Part shown: positions 1 to 11,625 of the stretch, piece by piece
How the letters are laid out: each line of letters starts with the position of its first letter
How positions within the stretch are numbered: the first letter of the stretch is position 1
From: Telopea speciosissima
Lineage: Eukaryota > Streptophyta > Magnoliopsida > Proteales > Proteaceae
Reading direction: 5' to 3'
Assembly: GCF_018873765.1 (NCBI RefSeq)
Contig: NC_057918.1
Span: 8,440,862 to 8,504,861 of the forward strand
DNA length: 64,000 nt
The notes under the pieces: generated by a model
Told to the model about the DNA's origin: nothing
Database searches by the model: none
What the model saw: only the letters and a program-made list of their open reading frames with translations
Position numbers and translations under genes: made by a program

Positions 1-2527
1 AAAGTGGTTGTACTCCTTCCTCTCACAGATAATGACATTATTCTACCATATATGATTAAAGGATTAATACATACAATAGCCCCATCAACCACCATAAACG
101 TAGGGATGAAAATTCTGGATTTGTGGGATTATCAGGTAATAGGTGTCAACTTTGATGCCGGAGGAACCTAGATGACTTAAAAAGAGAGGTTATTAAATAT
201 TGAGCACTGAGTACACAGTTTTGGCTCTCTTTCCTGTTTGAAGAATTTAAAGATATACTTCCATTTCCATTATCACCTTCTCGATCAGTGTGTTGCAAGT
301 TCTCTGTAATATCTTCATTATCAGTATGCTACAGTCGTCTATTTGGTGTCACTATTACTTTAAACGCATTTTGAAAAGCTTTCATTATAAGTTGTTTTTC
401 CTTTTCTTTATTATCATAAAACCCATGAGTGTACATATGAATATTGTTACTTCTCATTGTCCTCAACCTACTGGTTTCTTTCTAGTGTTCAATTTTCTCT
501 AGAATCAAATAACGGTGGGATTTAAAGTTGGACGTTTGTTTGAGACCAGGAGCCCCTAGGTGTTCTAGTTCCTGCACTCATGCTGACAGGCACTCTGTTG
601 GTGAATTAGTGGGTTATGTTGAGTCCCACATTGCTCAAGGATGAAAAGAAACGATTGGTTCATAAATAGGAGTGGGAAATACATGGGTAGACCATAGGAG
701 GAGGGACACTTTGCTAATTCGGTGATGGAGGGTTTAGGGTTCCTTTTAACACGCGTGTGCACCGACATGCCTCGGCGGGTGTGGTGTGTGTGGAATTTCT
801 CTCTGTCTCTGAGCTGTCTCCTGTATTCATTACATGTGTGGAGTTGTCTCTTCCTTCTGATATGCTTTTATGGGGTGTTATCTTACCCTCTTCTCTTCTA
901 CTATTCTTTTTCTTTTTACTTTTTATTTCTCTTGATTCCACACCAGGTGGAACCCCTATTTCTGGTTCAGTTTTCAGATTGTTAGCTTGGTCATCTTATT
1001 CTAGTTTTGTTTCATCCAATATTTGTCCCTACTCTGTCCTATTGATTCTACATAGATCCTGGTATAATTGTAGTTCTTGTTTCTAGATTTTTTTTAGAAC
1101 CCTGAAGGCCTGAACTGCATTACTCCCTGTTCTCTGCCCCAAGCCTAAGTTGACTTTGAATAAATAAGACAAAGATGTAATACAGAGTAACGAACTTAAG
1201 AGCTCATAAAATTCGAATTTTACTCTTCGTAGAAACAATTCTTTGAATATCTTGAAGGGTAATGAGGAAAGGCGGGGATTGAGATAGATTCCCAAATGTT
1301 CAGATATTAAGAATTAAGCCATTGGCAAATTCCTACTGGAAATTGGTCTAGCTTCCATTTGGTTAGTTTCTACTAGTTTCTTTAATTCTGATTCTTGGGG
1401 TGGTTCGCCTTGGTTTCCAGCCATGGACTGGAAGTTGTTCTCTACTAATGATTGCTCGCCTACTCCCAACCTTCTTCTTTGTTTTTTTTCTTTTCATACA
1501 CTTCAACTACGGATCCACTATAGTCCTTTGGTTGGATAAATAGAGGCTTCATTATCCAAACAGGTACATAGATTCCTTGTACCATGGTTAATTAGAAATT
1601 ATAGTCCTGCTTGAGCCTCCAAATTTTATTTATATAGTTACCTGATTTCACTTTAAGAATTGGTGTTTCTTGAGTCAGAGCCTCAGAGGCCTAAAACAGT
1701 TGTCAGTTATTGATACTCAATTGAGTGGTGAGGAAAAGGAGGGGAAAGCTGACTGGGATTTCTATCACATATTTCTCATTTCTCTCTCTGTTGGCAGCCC
1801 TGCAGTGAATAAAAAGAATAATTGGAAGGGAGGCAATCAGGTACTTTCACAAAACTAAGGTCTCGATTAGGTATGGCCGTATGGGAGGATGTGTGTAAGC
1901 TGTGAAAGCAAAATAGTGGCGTTTTGATGTGAGGAGATGTTTGAAGTAAGAATTTTCAGAGCAAGGGGATAAGATTAAGTAAGCAACAGACGTTTGGAAT
2001 TAGGAATCTGGGGTTTGAGAAGGAATTGAAATAAAAGACTGAAAAGGACCGATAGGGAGCGAAAATTTAGGGTGAAACTGGATGAGAATATACTTTCTTC
2101 AAGTTGTCGACAGTTGGAGTGATTGGAATTGTCCACATAATTTCCTGTGAGCTTGGATTTGAATGGTATTTCACTTGGGGCCATCTTCACATTCAAAATT
2201 TTCAGCTTCTGATCTTTCAAAAGATTCAAATTGAGCATATTTTACTCTTCACAGCACCTCACTGTGATGAGACTAGGATACCATTGTAGTTTTCTTTTTA
2301 TTAGAATGCTGAAGTTTGGTCATGTGGTGTATTTAGGGGGTCTAGCTTAATCGAGTGCAGGATATATAACTTTATGTAGATTAGTTGAGTAGAGTTGGTT
2401 CAGTTTAAATAAGATGCAAGACATCTAGTCAAAGTGGATTACTGTTCACAAGCTTTTAGCTTCTTAATTCCTTTCTTTTACAGGTCTATTTTATTCTTAC
2501 ATATAATTGGGTGTGGGATCCTTTTGG

Positions 2528-3138
2528 GGAGTGTTATTTGTTATTTTGAATATTGAATAGAGAGGTTTCTCTGTTAGGGATACTGTCAGGGTGATGCCGA
2601 TCGATTATAGGTGGTTCTGCTGGTGGTGGGAAGAGTAAGAAAAAGAAGGATGGAGATAGATTGCTGGATAAGGGAAAAAGGGGGAGGGGAAGAGAAGAGA
2701 GGAGGAATGAGGCAACAACCTCAATTCTAAAACAAACCAAATTAACCAATTTCTATTTTATACTTAAATCGTAGTGAGGGCTTTGCCCAGTACAGCCATT
2801 AATAGAACTTGAAAAAGAAAGCAAAACAGAATTTAAACTAAATCTAACTCCTCTAGCCGCAAGCTAATTTGGAGTGTTATTTATTATTTTGAATACTGAA
2901 TAGAGAGATTTCTCTGTTAGGGATATAGTCAGGGTGATGCTGATCGATTAGAGGTGGATCTTCCGGTGGTGGGAAGAGTTAAAAAAATAAGGATGGGGAG
3001 AGATTGCTGGATAAGGGAAAAGGGCGAAAACCCAATTCGTTTTTTTTTTAATTTTTTATTTTGGGGGGGGGGGAGAGAATCGTATGGGGAGAGAGAAGAG
3101 AGGAGGAATGAGGCAACAACCTCAATTCTAAAAAAACC
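2528..3138. repeat. Diverged direct duplication, about 343 bp apart
   Basis: The segment at 2528-2735 recurs at 2871-3138. Both start GGAGTGTTATTT and end in a purine-rich tract (GAGGAATGAGGCAACAACCT). The second copy carries an extra T-rich and G-rich insertion at about 3040-3072. No coding content was recognised. Confidence 0.75.
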
Positions 3139-4069
3139 AAAGGGAAAGAGAATGCTACCTGGTCACCGCACCCCTGCGCCCAGACACAAGCCCCAAAACC
3201 AGCCTAGCAAGGTTGTGGATTTGACTGTTGTGAGAGGCAGCCTGGTCTGATTGAAAGTTTTTGTTGGTTCGATGGAGCATCACTTAAGGCAGCCCCAGCC
3301 CAGAGAGAAGCATGAAGAACAAGACAAAACAGACTTCAAAAAAAGAAAAGAAAAGTTCCTGTTCACATGAACAGTACCCAAGCTATTTTCATGTGGTACT
3401 GCTGCTCACGTGAACAGTGTAATGGGTCCATAAGCCATGAATGGAGAAGGAAGTCCAAGCAAATAATTGAGATTCTGTGGGCCCCACTGAAGATAGCAAG
3501 ACAAAACAGATTTTATTGATGCCTAATAGTTTCTAATTTATTTAGTTTCTATTTAGTATCCTTCCTTTTGTTTTAGAAGGCTGATATATAAATCCTTAGT
3601 AGTTTCTAATTCTAGTTAGTTTCTATTTTCATTAAGTTGCCATTGTCACTAGTTGCTAGGTTTAGTAGTTTCTATATCCTATTTTCTATTTTAGGAAGTT
3701 TCTATTTTCTACCTTCTATTTTGTAAGCTTGCCTAAGCTATTAATAGGGCCCCCTATTGTAAGGAAGGATCAGAATTGGAGAATTGAATTTGTGGCCAAG
3801 CTTGCCATCGGTGATGGGAGAAATTCCATGTTTCAACAGATGGGATAGCTATGGGTGAGAGACCCAGGCTGAGAGAACCATTCCCCTACCCCCCCCTCCC
3901 TTCTTTATCTTCTTTTCCTTTCTTCTTATCCTTGTATGTTTCGTCTTTTATTTAAACAGAAAAAAAGGTAATAAAGTTTCTGTTAGTCAATTTGTTCTTT
4001 ATTATTTTGTTGATCCTGGTTGCCATTGATCTCTGGCTAGTTTCCCTGGTTCGAGGTTGACTCTGCATT

Positions 4070-4875
4070 ACTACTATTACGGAGAACCAATTTGGTTTTC
4101 TGCCCAGAAGATCCATGACAGAAGCTATTTACTTAGGAGACTCATGGAAAAATTTAGAGATTGCAAGAAGGATCTCCATGTGGTCTTTATTGACCTAGAA
4201 AAAGCTTATGACAGTGTCCCTAGAGAGTTAATCTGGCAAGTTCTAGAGAAGAGAAATGTTTCACGTATGTGGACATAATTAAAGATATCTATGATTGTGT
4301 GGTGACTAGTGTAAGAACTGTAAGAGGGGGGGATCAAGGTAGTGAGTTCCCAATTACAATTGAGTTACATCAAGGATCAACTTTAAGCCATTCTTTGTTT
4401 GCGCTTATTATGGATGATTTAACCAGAGACATTCAAGATGAGGTTTCTTGGTGTATGCTTTCCGCTGATGATATTGTTTTGGTGGATGAGACAAAAGCAG
4501 GGATTAACGCCAAGTTGGTTATGGAGATCAACCTTGGAATCAAAAGGTTTTAAGATAAGTAAAACGGAGATGGAGTAGTGAAAATTGATGAGAGGGAGAT
4601 TTCGCGCAGTGATTATTTTAGGTATTTGGGCTCAATCATAAATAAAGAAGATGATATAGAAGATGATGTTTCACAAAGAATTAAAATAGCATGGGTGAAG
4701 TGGAGAGGTGTGTCTGTAATGTTGTGTGATCGGTGTATTCCTTTAAAACTTAAAAGGAAAACTTTATAGGACAGTCATACGACCGGCTATGATGATGGTA
4801 CGGAATGTTGGGCCGTTAAGAAGCATCATATAGATAAACTCAGTGTAGTGGAGATGAGGATGTTGAGATGGAGAG
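4070..4875 (+). mobile_element. LINE (non-LTR) reverse transcriptase fragment
   Basis: This is a decayed piece of a plant L1-type retrotransposon reverse transcriptase, spread over at least three frames with stops and frameshifts. Visible motifs in order are [20 protein letters not shown]-like sequence at about 4086, [17 protein letters not shown] at about 4184, an HQGSTLS block at about 4369, the catalytic SADDIVLVDE motif (normally YADD) at about 4460, RYLGSIIN at about 4620 and a RTVIRPAM-type block at about 4770. The 5' endonuclease and ORF1 parts are missing. Its 3' side is interrupted by a SINE-like segment. It is dead and probably sits in the transporter intron. Confidence 0.85.
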
Positions 4876-4951
4876 GCTGTTTCCCGACCCAAACCCACGA
4901 CCACTAGGTTGCAATGGAGCAACCTTACCGTTGTGCCGGGGTCCGCCCTCA
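4876..4951 (-). mobile_element. Au-like SINE, 5' half
   Basis: Read on the minus strand this matches the head of the plant Au SINE family: GAGGGCGGACCCCGGCACAA, then an A-box-like tRNA-derived segment, and a B-box-like GGTCGTGGGTTTGGG close to AAACAGCCTC. It shares this order with copies at 42852-42976 and 17522-17690. The 3' half is absent, and it abuts the LINE fragment directly. Confidence 0.7.
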
Positions 4952-5304
4952 TGATAAGACTATACAAACCACAAAATATACATAGCTCGGAGCTATATCA
5001 AATTTCCTGCAATGACCGCCTGGTTTTGCCTATGATCAGCAAGGTTGATTACTTCAAATGCTTTAGGGGTGGTTATCCAATCAGCCAAACACTTCCCTAC
5101 ATCAAGGCATGGCCTTGAGATAATTCTTCTTTTCCCCAACAAAGCACAGGAATCCAAATAACTATTTTCTACACTCTTTGCTGTACATGTATTTGCATTA
5201 TAATGTTGATAACCATTTGTTCGCACGAGAATCCAAATATCTATTTTCTACACTCCTGCTCTAGTTTAACGTTCACTCTACTAAAAAATTCTGTAATTTT
5301 GCAG

Positions 5305-8300
5305 ATGTAGAGCTTCCGGTAGCCTGTATCATACTGGTATTTTTGTTTGCTCTCCAACACTATGGCACTCACCGTGTGGGATTCCTGTTTGCACCAATCG
5401 TTGTGACATGGCTTTTCTGCATCAGTGCAATTGGTGTGTATAACATATTCCACTGGAATCCCCATGTGTATCAAGCTCTCTCTCCGTATTACATGTACAA
5501 ATTTTTGAAGAAGACCCAGAGGGGAGGTTGGATGTCTTTAGGTGGTATACTGTTATGCATAACAGGTACATGATGAGTGTGTTAGAACGACAGTTTTCAT
5601 TCCATTTACCACGGAAAACATATTTATTTCTGATGTTCATTTTTTTGTAATTGTAGGTTCAGAAGCTATGTTTGCTGATCTTGGACATTTCTCTCAATTA
5701 TCAATCAAGGTAAAACTAGTTGCACTACTGATTTTCATTTTACAAATCGTGAGACCTCCTTTTGTGATTGAATCAATCTACTCACTTGTTTTATTTTACA
5801 TCTTTATTTCTTTCCATAGTTGGTGTCCAAGATCAGAAGCTATGTTTGCTGATCTTGGACATTTCTCTCAATTATCAATCAAGGTAAAACTAGTTGCACT
5901 ACTGATTTTCATTTTACAAATCATGAGACCTTCTTTTGTGATAGAATCAATCTGCTCACTTGTTTTATTTTACATCTTTATTTCTTTCCGTAGTTGGTGT
6001 CGTAATTGGTGATGCATTATTATGCTTCAGGATGAGCAAGACCAATTTTGCATTTAAAAATTTTCATCGAGCTCACCACTAAAATAAATTTTCATCTGCA
6101 TTTTGATGTAGTGCCATTTTCTCCCCTCCTTTATTACTCCCTTATTTCTATCTTCATCACTTATGCTTTTATTTAGATAGCAACTCCACCCTATGCATCT
6201 CTTAAAAAAATTTGGAAGCTTCCTTTGTGGCTTGAAATAGGGCTTTTGACCTTCATCATAAAATTCCCTTTAGGAGACCCAGTTTAAGGCATTGAAAACC
6301 ATAATGAAACTTTTAATCCAATTTGAGATCTTGCTCCCTGTAGCAGGGTTTTTGGGACTTCATGTCATGGTGATGGGACATAGTATTCTGTTTGTAGTTG
6401 CAGAACTCTATTCTTTCCTGCTTTCCTCTTGTTTTATATATATATATTAAATAGAAAGAAAAAAGCTATCAGTAAGATACATTTAAAGGTACTACATGAC
6501 CCTCTTTGGGTACAAGCACGGAGAGGGAGAGGAGTGAGAGAGGGTTGTTGAGCCACTAACTGCCACAGCAAATGATTAATTATGGAGAGGGCAGTTTTTA
6601 GACTAGGATGGAGTCACCAACCTGCCCAAGGGTGCAGTGCTCTTTTCTACTTAGAGCTGGGAACCAAGTATATAATGGCCTGTGATGTACATGAGTGGTG
6701 AAAAAAATTGTGGATCTGCATAAATAACCTCAACTTCTAAATATTAAATTCTATGATTCACAAGGTCATTATCCACTTTTGTAGAAGAAGTCACAACTAC
6801 AGTTATCAAACTAGACCAGTTACCGACCCAGTTTGGAGGGAATTTTTTGATAGTTAGGCCCCAAGGTAGTTTGGAGAGAAGTTGCAAGGATTTGCCAGTT
6901 TGGTTGCTGGCTCAACAAAAAGGTGAACCAAGACACCATAAATAAATTTTCAAATAGAGCAGATTTTCGAGAACCAATAGTGCTGGAAACCATTCTGGCA
7001 CATTAGTTATAACTGCCACGTGGCATGTCGTTTAATGCTCAAATTAAGTGGACATATTTAACACGTCATCATCTGCTCATGGGTTAATTTACTTGATTTA
7101 ATATCTTTTCTTACTTAACCGTTTGTCAATATAATGCTTTGATAATTGTCTGAAAAGTCGATTCTATTAAAAGAACTTGAACTTTTGAAGAAACCAAACT
7201 AACGAAACAAGGGGTGGGTCTTTACCAACTTCAAAATCAAAGATTGTTGTGTTCTGTAGTCCATATCAGCCCTATACGCAACTTGATATTGCACTTTACT
7301 CCTACAAATAATATACCTTGATGTTGTGAACTTTACTCTTTTTAGCTTCATGGAAAAGGGCTGTTGGTCCACAACTTGCTGCATGTAAAGAGGGCTACCT
7401 GACAAACTGTAAAAAAAAAAGATCTATTTGAATTGATCTGTTAATGTTGGTTATTTCAGTTCTCTTTCTCAGTTGTTCTTTGCGTAGTTTGTTGTGTTTT
7501 TATAAGGTATGCCATTATTTCATTAGTTTTATGCTTTTAAACTACCTAAAGTAGCATTTGCGTGAATGTTTAATTTCCAAAATCCACTGTCTTCTGATTT
7601 TTTCTCCAAGACTGTTAGATGGATCCCTCACTGCCAGAAGTTCTCCTTTGTTTAAGACACCAACAAAGTACTGTCCTCCAAGCTATCATGCTGAAAGAGA
7701 TGAATGACTCTCTGCTAATAGCAGAGATTTGAATCCATGTTCCCTTTTTATACATGTTCTAAACAATGAAGAGGCTCGAGCGTTAAAAAATAATAATAAT
7801 AATAATAATAAAGTAAACAGCAATTTTCAGACAAATTCTTTTGCTCCCCCCCCCCCCACCCCCTTTTTTTTTTCTCTTGGAGAAACAATTCAAAGAATTG
7901 GAGCTTTTTCTAATAAATTTATGGCCACTGCAGATTGCTTTTACCTCTGTGGTTTATCCGTCCTTGATACTCGCATATATGGGACAAGCTGCTTATCTAT
8001 CCAGGCATCACGATATTGAAAATCACTACCGGATTGGATTTTATGTATCTGTACCAGGTAGTTATTTTGATTTTTCTTATAGAGAAATATAGGTTAATTG
8101 TAGGAAAGGGATTCTGAACTAATTGGAAATAACCAATTTTATTGTGTCAGAGAGGATAAGATGGCCAGTTCTGGCAATAGCCATTCTTGCAGCAGTAGTT
8201 GGAAGCCAAGCCATCATTACGGGGACCTTCTCAATCATCAAGCAGTGCTCTGCCTTGGGCTGCTTCCCAAGGGTCAAAATAGTTCACACATCATCTAAAA

Positions 8301-9756
8301 TACATGGCCAGATTTACATTCCAGAAATCAACTGGATTTTAATGCTGTTGTGCTTGGCAGTTACCATTGGATTCAGAGACACAAAACGGATGGGTAATGC
8401 TTCAGGTATGGATATCACGGTTTCAATATTCCATCTGATTATTCACATTTCAATGGTTTATCTTTTATTTTATAGAGACAATTTTGTGGTATTGTCAGAT
8501 GAACTAAACAACATTAATCTTAGAGCAATATAGATTATACTTCTAGATTACTGATGAGTAGTGATCTTAAATTTCACTAATGAAACAGAAGCAACCCTGC
8601 AAAATAAATAATTATGGATTTTAGTATTTGAGAAGTAACTTGTAGATTTTCCTGTTACCTAGATCATCCCTGACCTTTGTTAACTTTCCATGGAACAGGT
8701 TTGGCAGTTATAACTGTCATGCTAGTCACCACTTGCCTGATGTCTCTGGTTATAGTTCTGGTGTGGAATCGGAATATCCTTCTTGCTGTTTGCTTCATAT
8801 TCTTCTTTGGAACCATTGAGGCACTCTACTTCTCAGCCTCCCTCATCAAGTTCTTTGAAGGGGCATGGGTCCCTATTGCCCTTGCCTTCATCTTCCTGGT
8901 TGTCATGCATGTTTGGCACTATGGCACACTCAAGAAGTATGAGTTTGATGTCCAAAACAAGGTCTCTATCAACTGGATCCTGAGCTTGGGGCCAGGTCTG
9001 GGGATTGTACGTGTCAGGGGCATTGGTCTTGTACACACTGAACTTGTATCTGGGATCCCCGCAATTTTCTCCCATTTTGTTACCAACCTTCCTGCCTTCC
9101 ACCAAGTTCTAGTCTTCCTCTGTGTCAAGTCTGTCCCTGTTCCGCATGTTCGGCCTGAGGAACGGTTCCTTGTAGGCCGCATTGGTCCACGAGAGTATAG
9201 GCTTTACAGGTGCATTGCACGTTATGGGTACCGTGATGTGCACAAGGATGATGTAGAGTTTGAGAAGGACCTTGTTTATAGCATAGCAGAATTTATCCGG
9301 TCGGAGAAACCAGAGCACAATGAAGGGGTGGACTCGGAGAAGGATGATGAGAGAATGACAGTTGTTGGGACATCTTCTGCAAATTATGAAGGGATACAAA
9401 TGTGCGAAGATGATGATGATGTGGATAATGCTGAAGTCACAGGCCCATCGGAGCTTAGGGAAATACAGTCTCCAGTGGTGCAGAGGAAAAGAGTGAGATT
9501 TGTGTTGCCCGAGAGCCCAAAGATAGATGATGCTACACAGGACGAGCTTCAGGATCTAATGGAAGCAAGGGAGTCAGGGATGGCATTCATACTAGGCCAC
9601 TCCTATGTAAGAGCTAAACGCGGTTCGAGCTTAATAAAGAAGTTGGTGATTAATTTTGGGTATGATTTCCTGAGGAGGAACTGCAGGGGTCCATCCTACA
9701 CCCATAACGTTCCTAATGCTTCTACACTCGAGGTGGGGATGATCTACCATGTTTGA
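5305..9756 (+). CDS. KUP6: KT/HAK/KUP potassium transporter, KUP6/KUP8-like (3' part of gene)
   Basis: Membrane transporter that moves K+ across the plasma membrane or tonoplast. In Arabidopsis the KUP6 clade acts in turgor control and ABA responses. The CDS is join(5305..5565, 5657..5709, 7934..8057, 8151..8405, 8699..9756), giving about 583 residues up to the TGA. Phases 1,0,1,1 all agree and every intron is GT-AG. Seen in order: the [18 protein letters not shown] helix, [78 protein letters not shown], a helix pair ending [13 protein letters not shown], then a long cytosolic tail with [20 protein letters not shown], an acidic stretch and the family C-terminus EVGMIYHV. The tail ([23 protein letters not shown]) points to the KUP6/8 branch rather than KUP12 or HAK5. 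The N-terminal third is not in the window. An exon duplication lies in the intron at 5833-6006. Confidence 0.95.
5833..6006 (+). repeat. Tandem duplicate of KUP exon (out of frame, possible poison exon)
   Basis: Positions 5659-5832, covering nearly all of the [18 protein letters not shown] exon plus its donor and following intron, are repeated directly at 5833-6006 with a period of 174 bp and about five substitutions. The second copy keeps the donor AAG-GTAAAA. Its acceptor is supplied by intron sequence of copy 1 (TTTCTTTCCATAG at 5807-5819). Splicing there after copy 1 reads eleven codons and hits TGA inside the copy. Replacing copy 1 with it shifts the frame. It cannot encode a working alternative exon. 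Confidence 0.9.
7785..7870. repeat. Simple repeats: AAT microsatellite and poly-C/poly-T tract
   Basis: Seven or so AAT units at about 7788-7811, then a run of C with one A followed by a T run at about 7846-7872, in the intron just before the exon at 7934. The T run may serve as the polypyrimidine tract for that acceptor. Confidence 0.85.
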
Positions 9757-10865
9757 CTTTGTTTCTACAATACCATCTTGTATTATCTATTGTGTATATC
9801 TTAGATTTACAGTGATGTCCATGGTGGATGAGAAGTGTTCTTTCCTGCCACGGATTCTAAATAGGGAATGCATATCTGAGTGTAACTTTGATGGTGAGGG
9901 ATGTGGTAGCCTGAAGGTCCACATTGATGCAATTGTGATAGAATCACAATTTGTAGCTATCGGTGCAAGTCACCGAACTACTATGACAGTGAAACCTACA
10001 TGCCCAACAAACCGGCCTGGGGGTTCTTAATTTTGGGAAATGAATTGAGCAGCTAATGTTGATTCTCATGATTTGTTTATGACTTGATCAGTAGCAATTG
10101 AGGTAGTTTGAGGAGTCGGTTACCGACAAGGTGTCTTGCTCATAATTAGATGTGTAGGTTAATGTGAGCAGAGCACTGAAAGATGAGTCCATTCATGAAA
10201 GATGGGTATTTGAGAGTTCTTGTTAATCATGGAAGAGAGGTTGTTGAACTGTGAGAGGACAAAAAGGCTACCCACCTTCCACCCCACTGAAGCTAAAACT
10301 GTGGAAGTTGGTTTCTTAGACCCAGTTTCTTAGCTATCAACTTGTGCAATAACCAGGGTCTATCGTACGTCCATGTACATACTATACATTTACTCAAAAC
10401 TCCTGTGTTACCATATTTTGCGTGTATAGGAGTTGAGAAAATTTACTTCAAATTAGAGAGTACTAACAAAATTCTTAGTATTTTGGGGGAAAGAAAGAAA
10501 GAGAAAAAATTGGAAGTGTTTGTTGAATCAGGTTAGTTCATTTCTCTGTTTCTCTTTCTTAATTTGCCAACGAAGAGTAACCCCTCACCCACAAAAGAAA
10601 ATGCCAAAGAGGACTTGGGACTTGAACCTAGATATGGAAGCAATACAAAACCCTAATTTTTACTTAAAATATCTTACTTTTTGATCGTATTGGTGTCATA
10701 TTGGTATCAACGATGGCCGATACCGATACATACGATACAGATCCCTAAATCCATGGAGCGGCTGTTGTGCCCATGCAATAAATAGAGCAACTCCAAATAC
10801 GATTCCACCTGGGTGGCTGGAAAAGGTAGAGGCTATACAATGCATGTAATGTTGTAGACTCGGCT
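9757..10865 (+). other. 3' flank of the potassium transporter gene
   Basis: AT-rich non-coding sequence after the TGA at 9754-9756. The first few hundred bases should include the 3'UTR, but no single polyadenylation signal stands out. From about 10680 to 10750 it contains short repeats built on ATTGGTATC / GATACCGATAC, a degenerate motif that recurs near 25400, 28250-28400 and 31550-31640. Confidence 0.5.
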
Positions 10866-11023
10866 CCTGTGCAGCATCCTGCCCAGGTTGCACGTGCAGT
10901 ACCAGACACAGCGAGGCGCCTTACCCATGCCCGAGTGCCTTGCCCGAGCAGAGGTAAGGCAATCTCTTCACTCCTCGCTGTGTCTGGTGCTGCACGTGCA
11001 GCCCAGGCAGGGTGCTGCACAGG
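10866..11023. repeat. Foldback (inverted repeat) element, 51-bp arms
   Basis: Left arm 10866-10916 (CCTGTGCAGCAT...CAGCGAGG) is the reverse complement of right arm 10973-11023 (CCTCGCTGTGTC...TGCACAGG) apart from about five mismatches. A second stem lies inside: GCCTTACC at 10917-10924 pairs with GGTAAGGC at 10953-10960. It is GC-rich against an AT-rich background. No open frame crosses it. Confidence 0.85.
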
Positions 11024-11538
11024 ATCCTTTTGGGTAAAGTTGCACTCCCCCGATGACTTGCCGATAATCTTCACATTTTCCATACTAACTAATTAAATAG
11101 AGGTGTCAAAAATCAGCCCGGCTCGATTGAATCGATAGACTGAACCAAAATTGATGGACCGAACTCATTCAATTCGATAATATTTTTCATTTTTAGAAAC
11201 TATTAATAAATCGAAAACCCGCTAAAATTAATAAATTTCAATATTTGTTCACACTGTTATTTATGAAACATGTCAAAACTCAAAACAAAATTGGACCAAT
11301 AAAAGGACCATTAAAGAAATCGATAACGGACCAAAATTAACGGTTTTTGATTTGGTTTTTGTAAATGAACATCTTATCAGTCTAATTTCGATGACCCAAT
11401 ATATACATAAAAACGACCAAAACCAAATCAACCGATTTGAAACCCTTGATCGAAGGCAAGCCATGCTTGTTGATCATGTAAGCAATGGAAGAGGACATGC
11501 TCAACAGCTTCTCTCGATCTTTCTATCCCACACCAAGG
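11024..11538. other. Non-coding, degenerate dispersed-repeat sequence
   Basis: AT-rich sequence rich in AATCGATAGACTGAACC / GACCGAACT / GGACCAATAAAAGG-type words, similar in style to 50600-51260 and 43430-43640. This looks like a degenerate non-autonomous repeat family. No gene was recognised. Confidence 0.4.
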
Positions 11539-11625
11539 ACACAAGTAGGTGATAAAGTAACTGGAAGACATGGAAATAAGGGTATCATTTTCAAAATTTT
11601 ACCCAGACAAGATATGCCTTATTTA
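11539..11625 (+). pseudogene. rpoB: Plastid rpoB fragment (nuclear plastid DNA insertion)
   Basis: A short in-frame stretch reads [14 protein letters not shown] then I[12 protein letters not shown], matching the conserved GDKVAGRHGNKG...[13 protein letters not shown] block of the plastid RNA polymerase beta subunit. The nucleotide sequence also looks plastid-like (AGACATGGAAATAAGGGTAT). The match stops on both sides, so only about 29 codons remain out of more than 1,000. It is best read as a small nuclear insertion of plastid DNA, not a functional gene. Flanking bases on either side are not recognisably rpoB. Confidence 0.85.

Larger units (their letters stand above)
1..5304. other. Repeat-filled region upstream of the first visible KUP6 exon (probably intron)
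   Basis: No exon of a recognisable gene was found here. The first visible transporter exon at 5305 is internal (phase 1 acceptor, mid-protein), and no sequence coding the N-terminal KUP membrane segments or the conserved GEGGTFALYS-type motif was found. The region is therefore most likely part of a large intron, with the 5' exons lying before the window. It holds a diverged direct duplication (2528-3138), an AT-rich stretch of unknown origin at about 3300-4060 with short palindromes built on CACGTGAACAGT, a LINE reverse-transcriptase fragment and a SINE fragment. Positions 1-2500 show nothing I can name. Confidence 0.5.

Noticed and set aside
4070-4875. Reverse transcriptase as part of a domesticated or defence-type system
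   Set aside because: Motifs are those of ordinary plant LINEs and the frame is broken several times.
5833-5883. Second copy of the KUP exon as a mutually exclusive functional exon
   Set aside because: No acceptor keeps the reading frame; the breakpoint removes the first two exon bases. Only a non-productive exon is possible.
10342-10536. Small open frame after the transporter gene as a peptide gene
   Set aside because: No signal peptide, domain or conserved context; composition is like the surrounding non-coding DNA.
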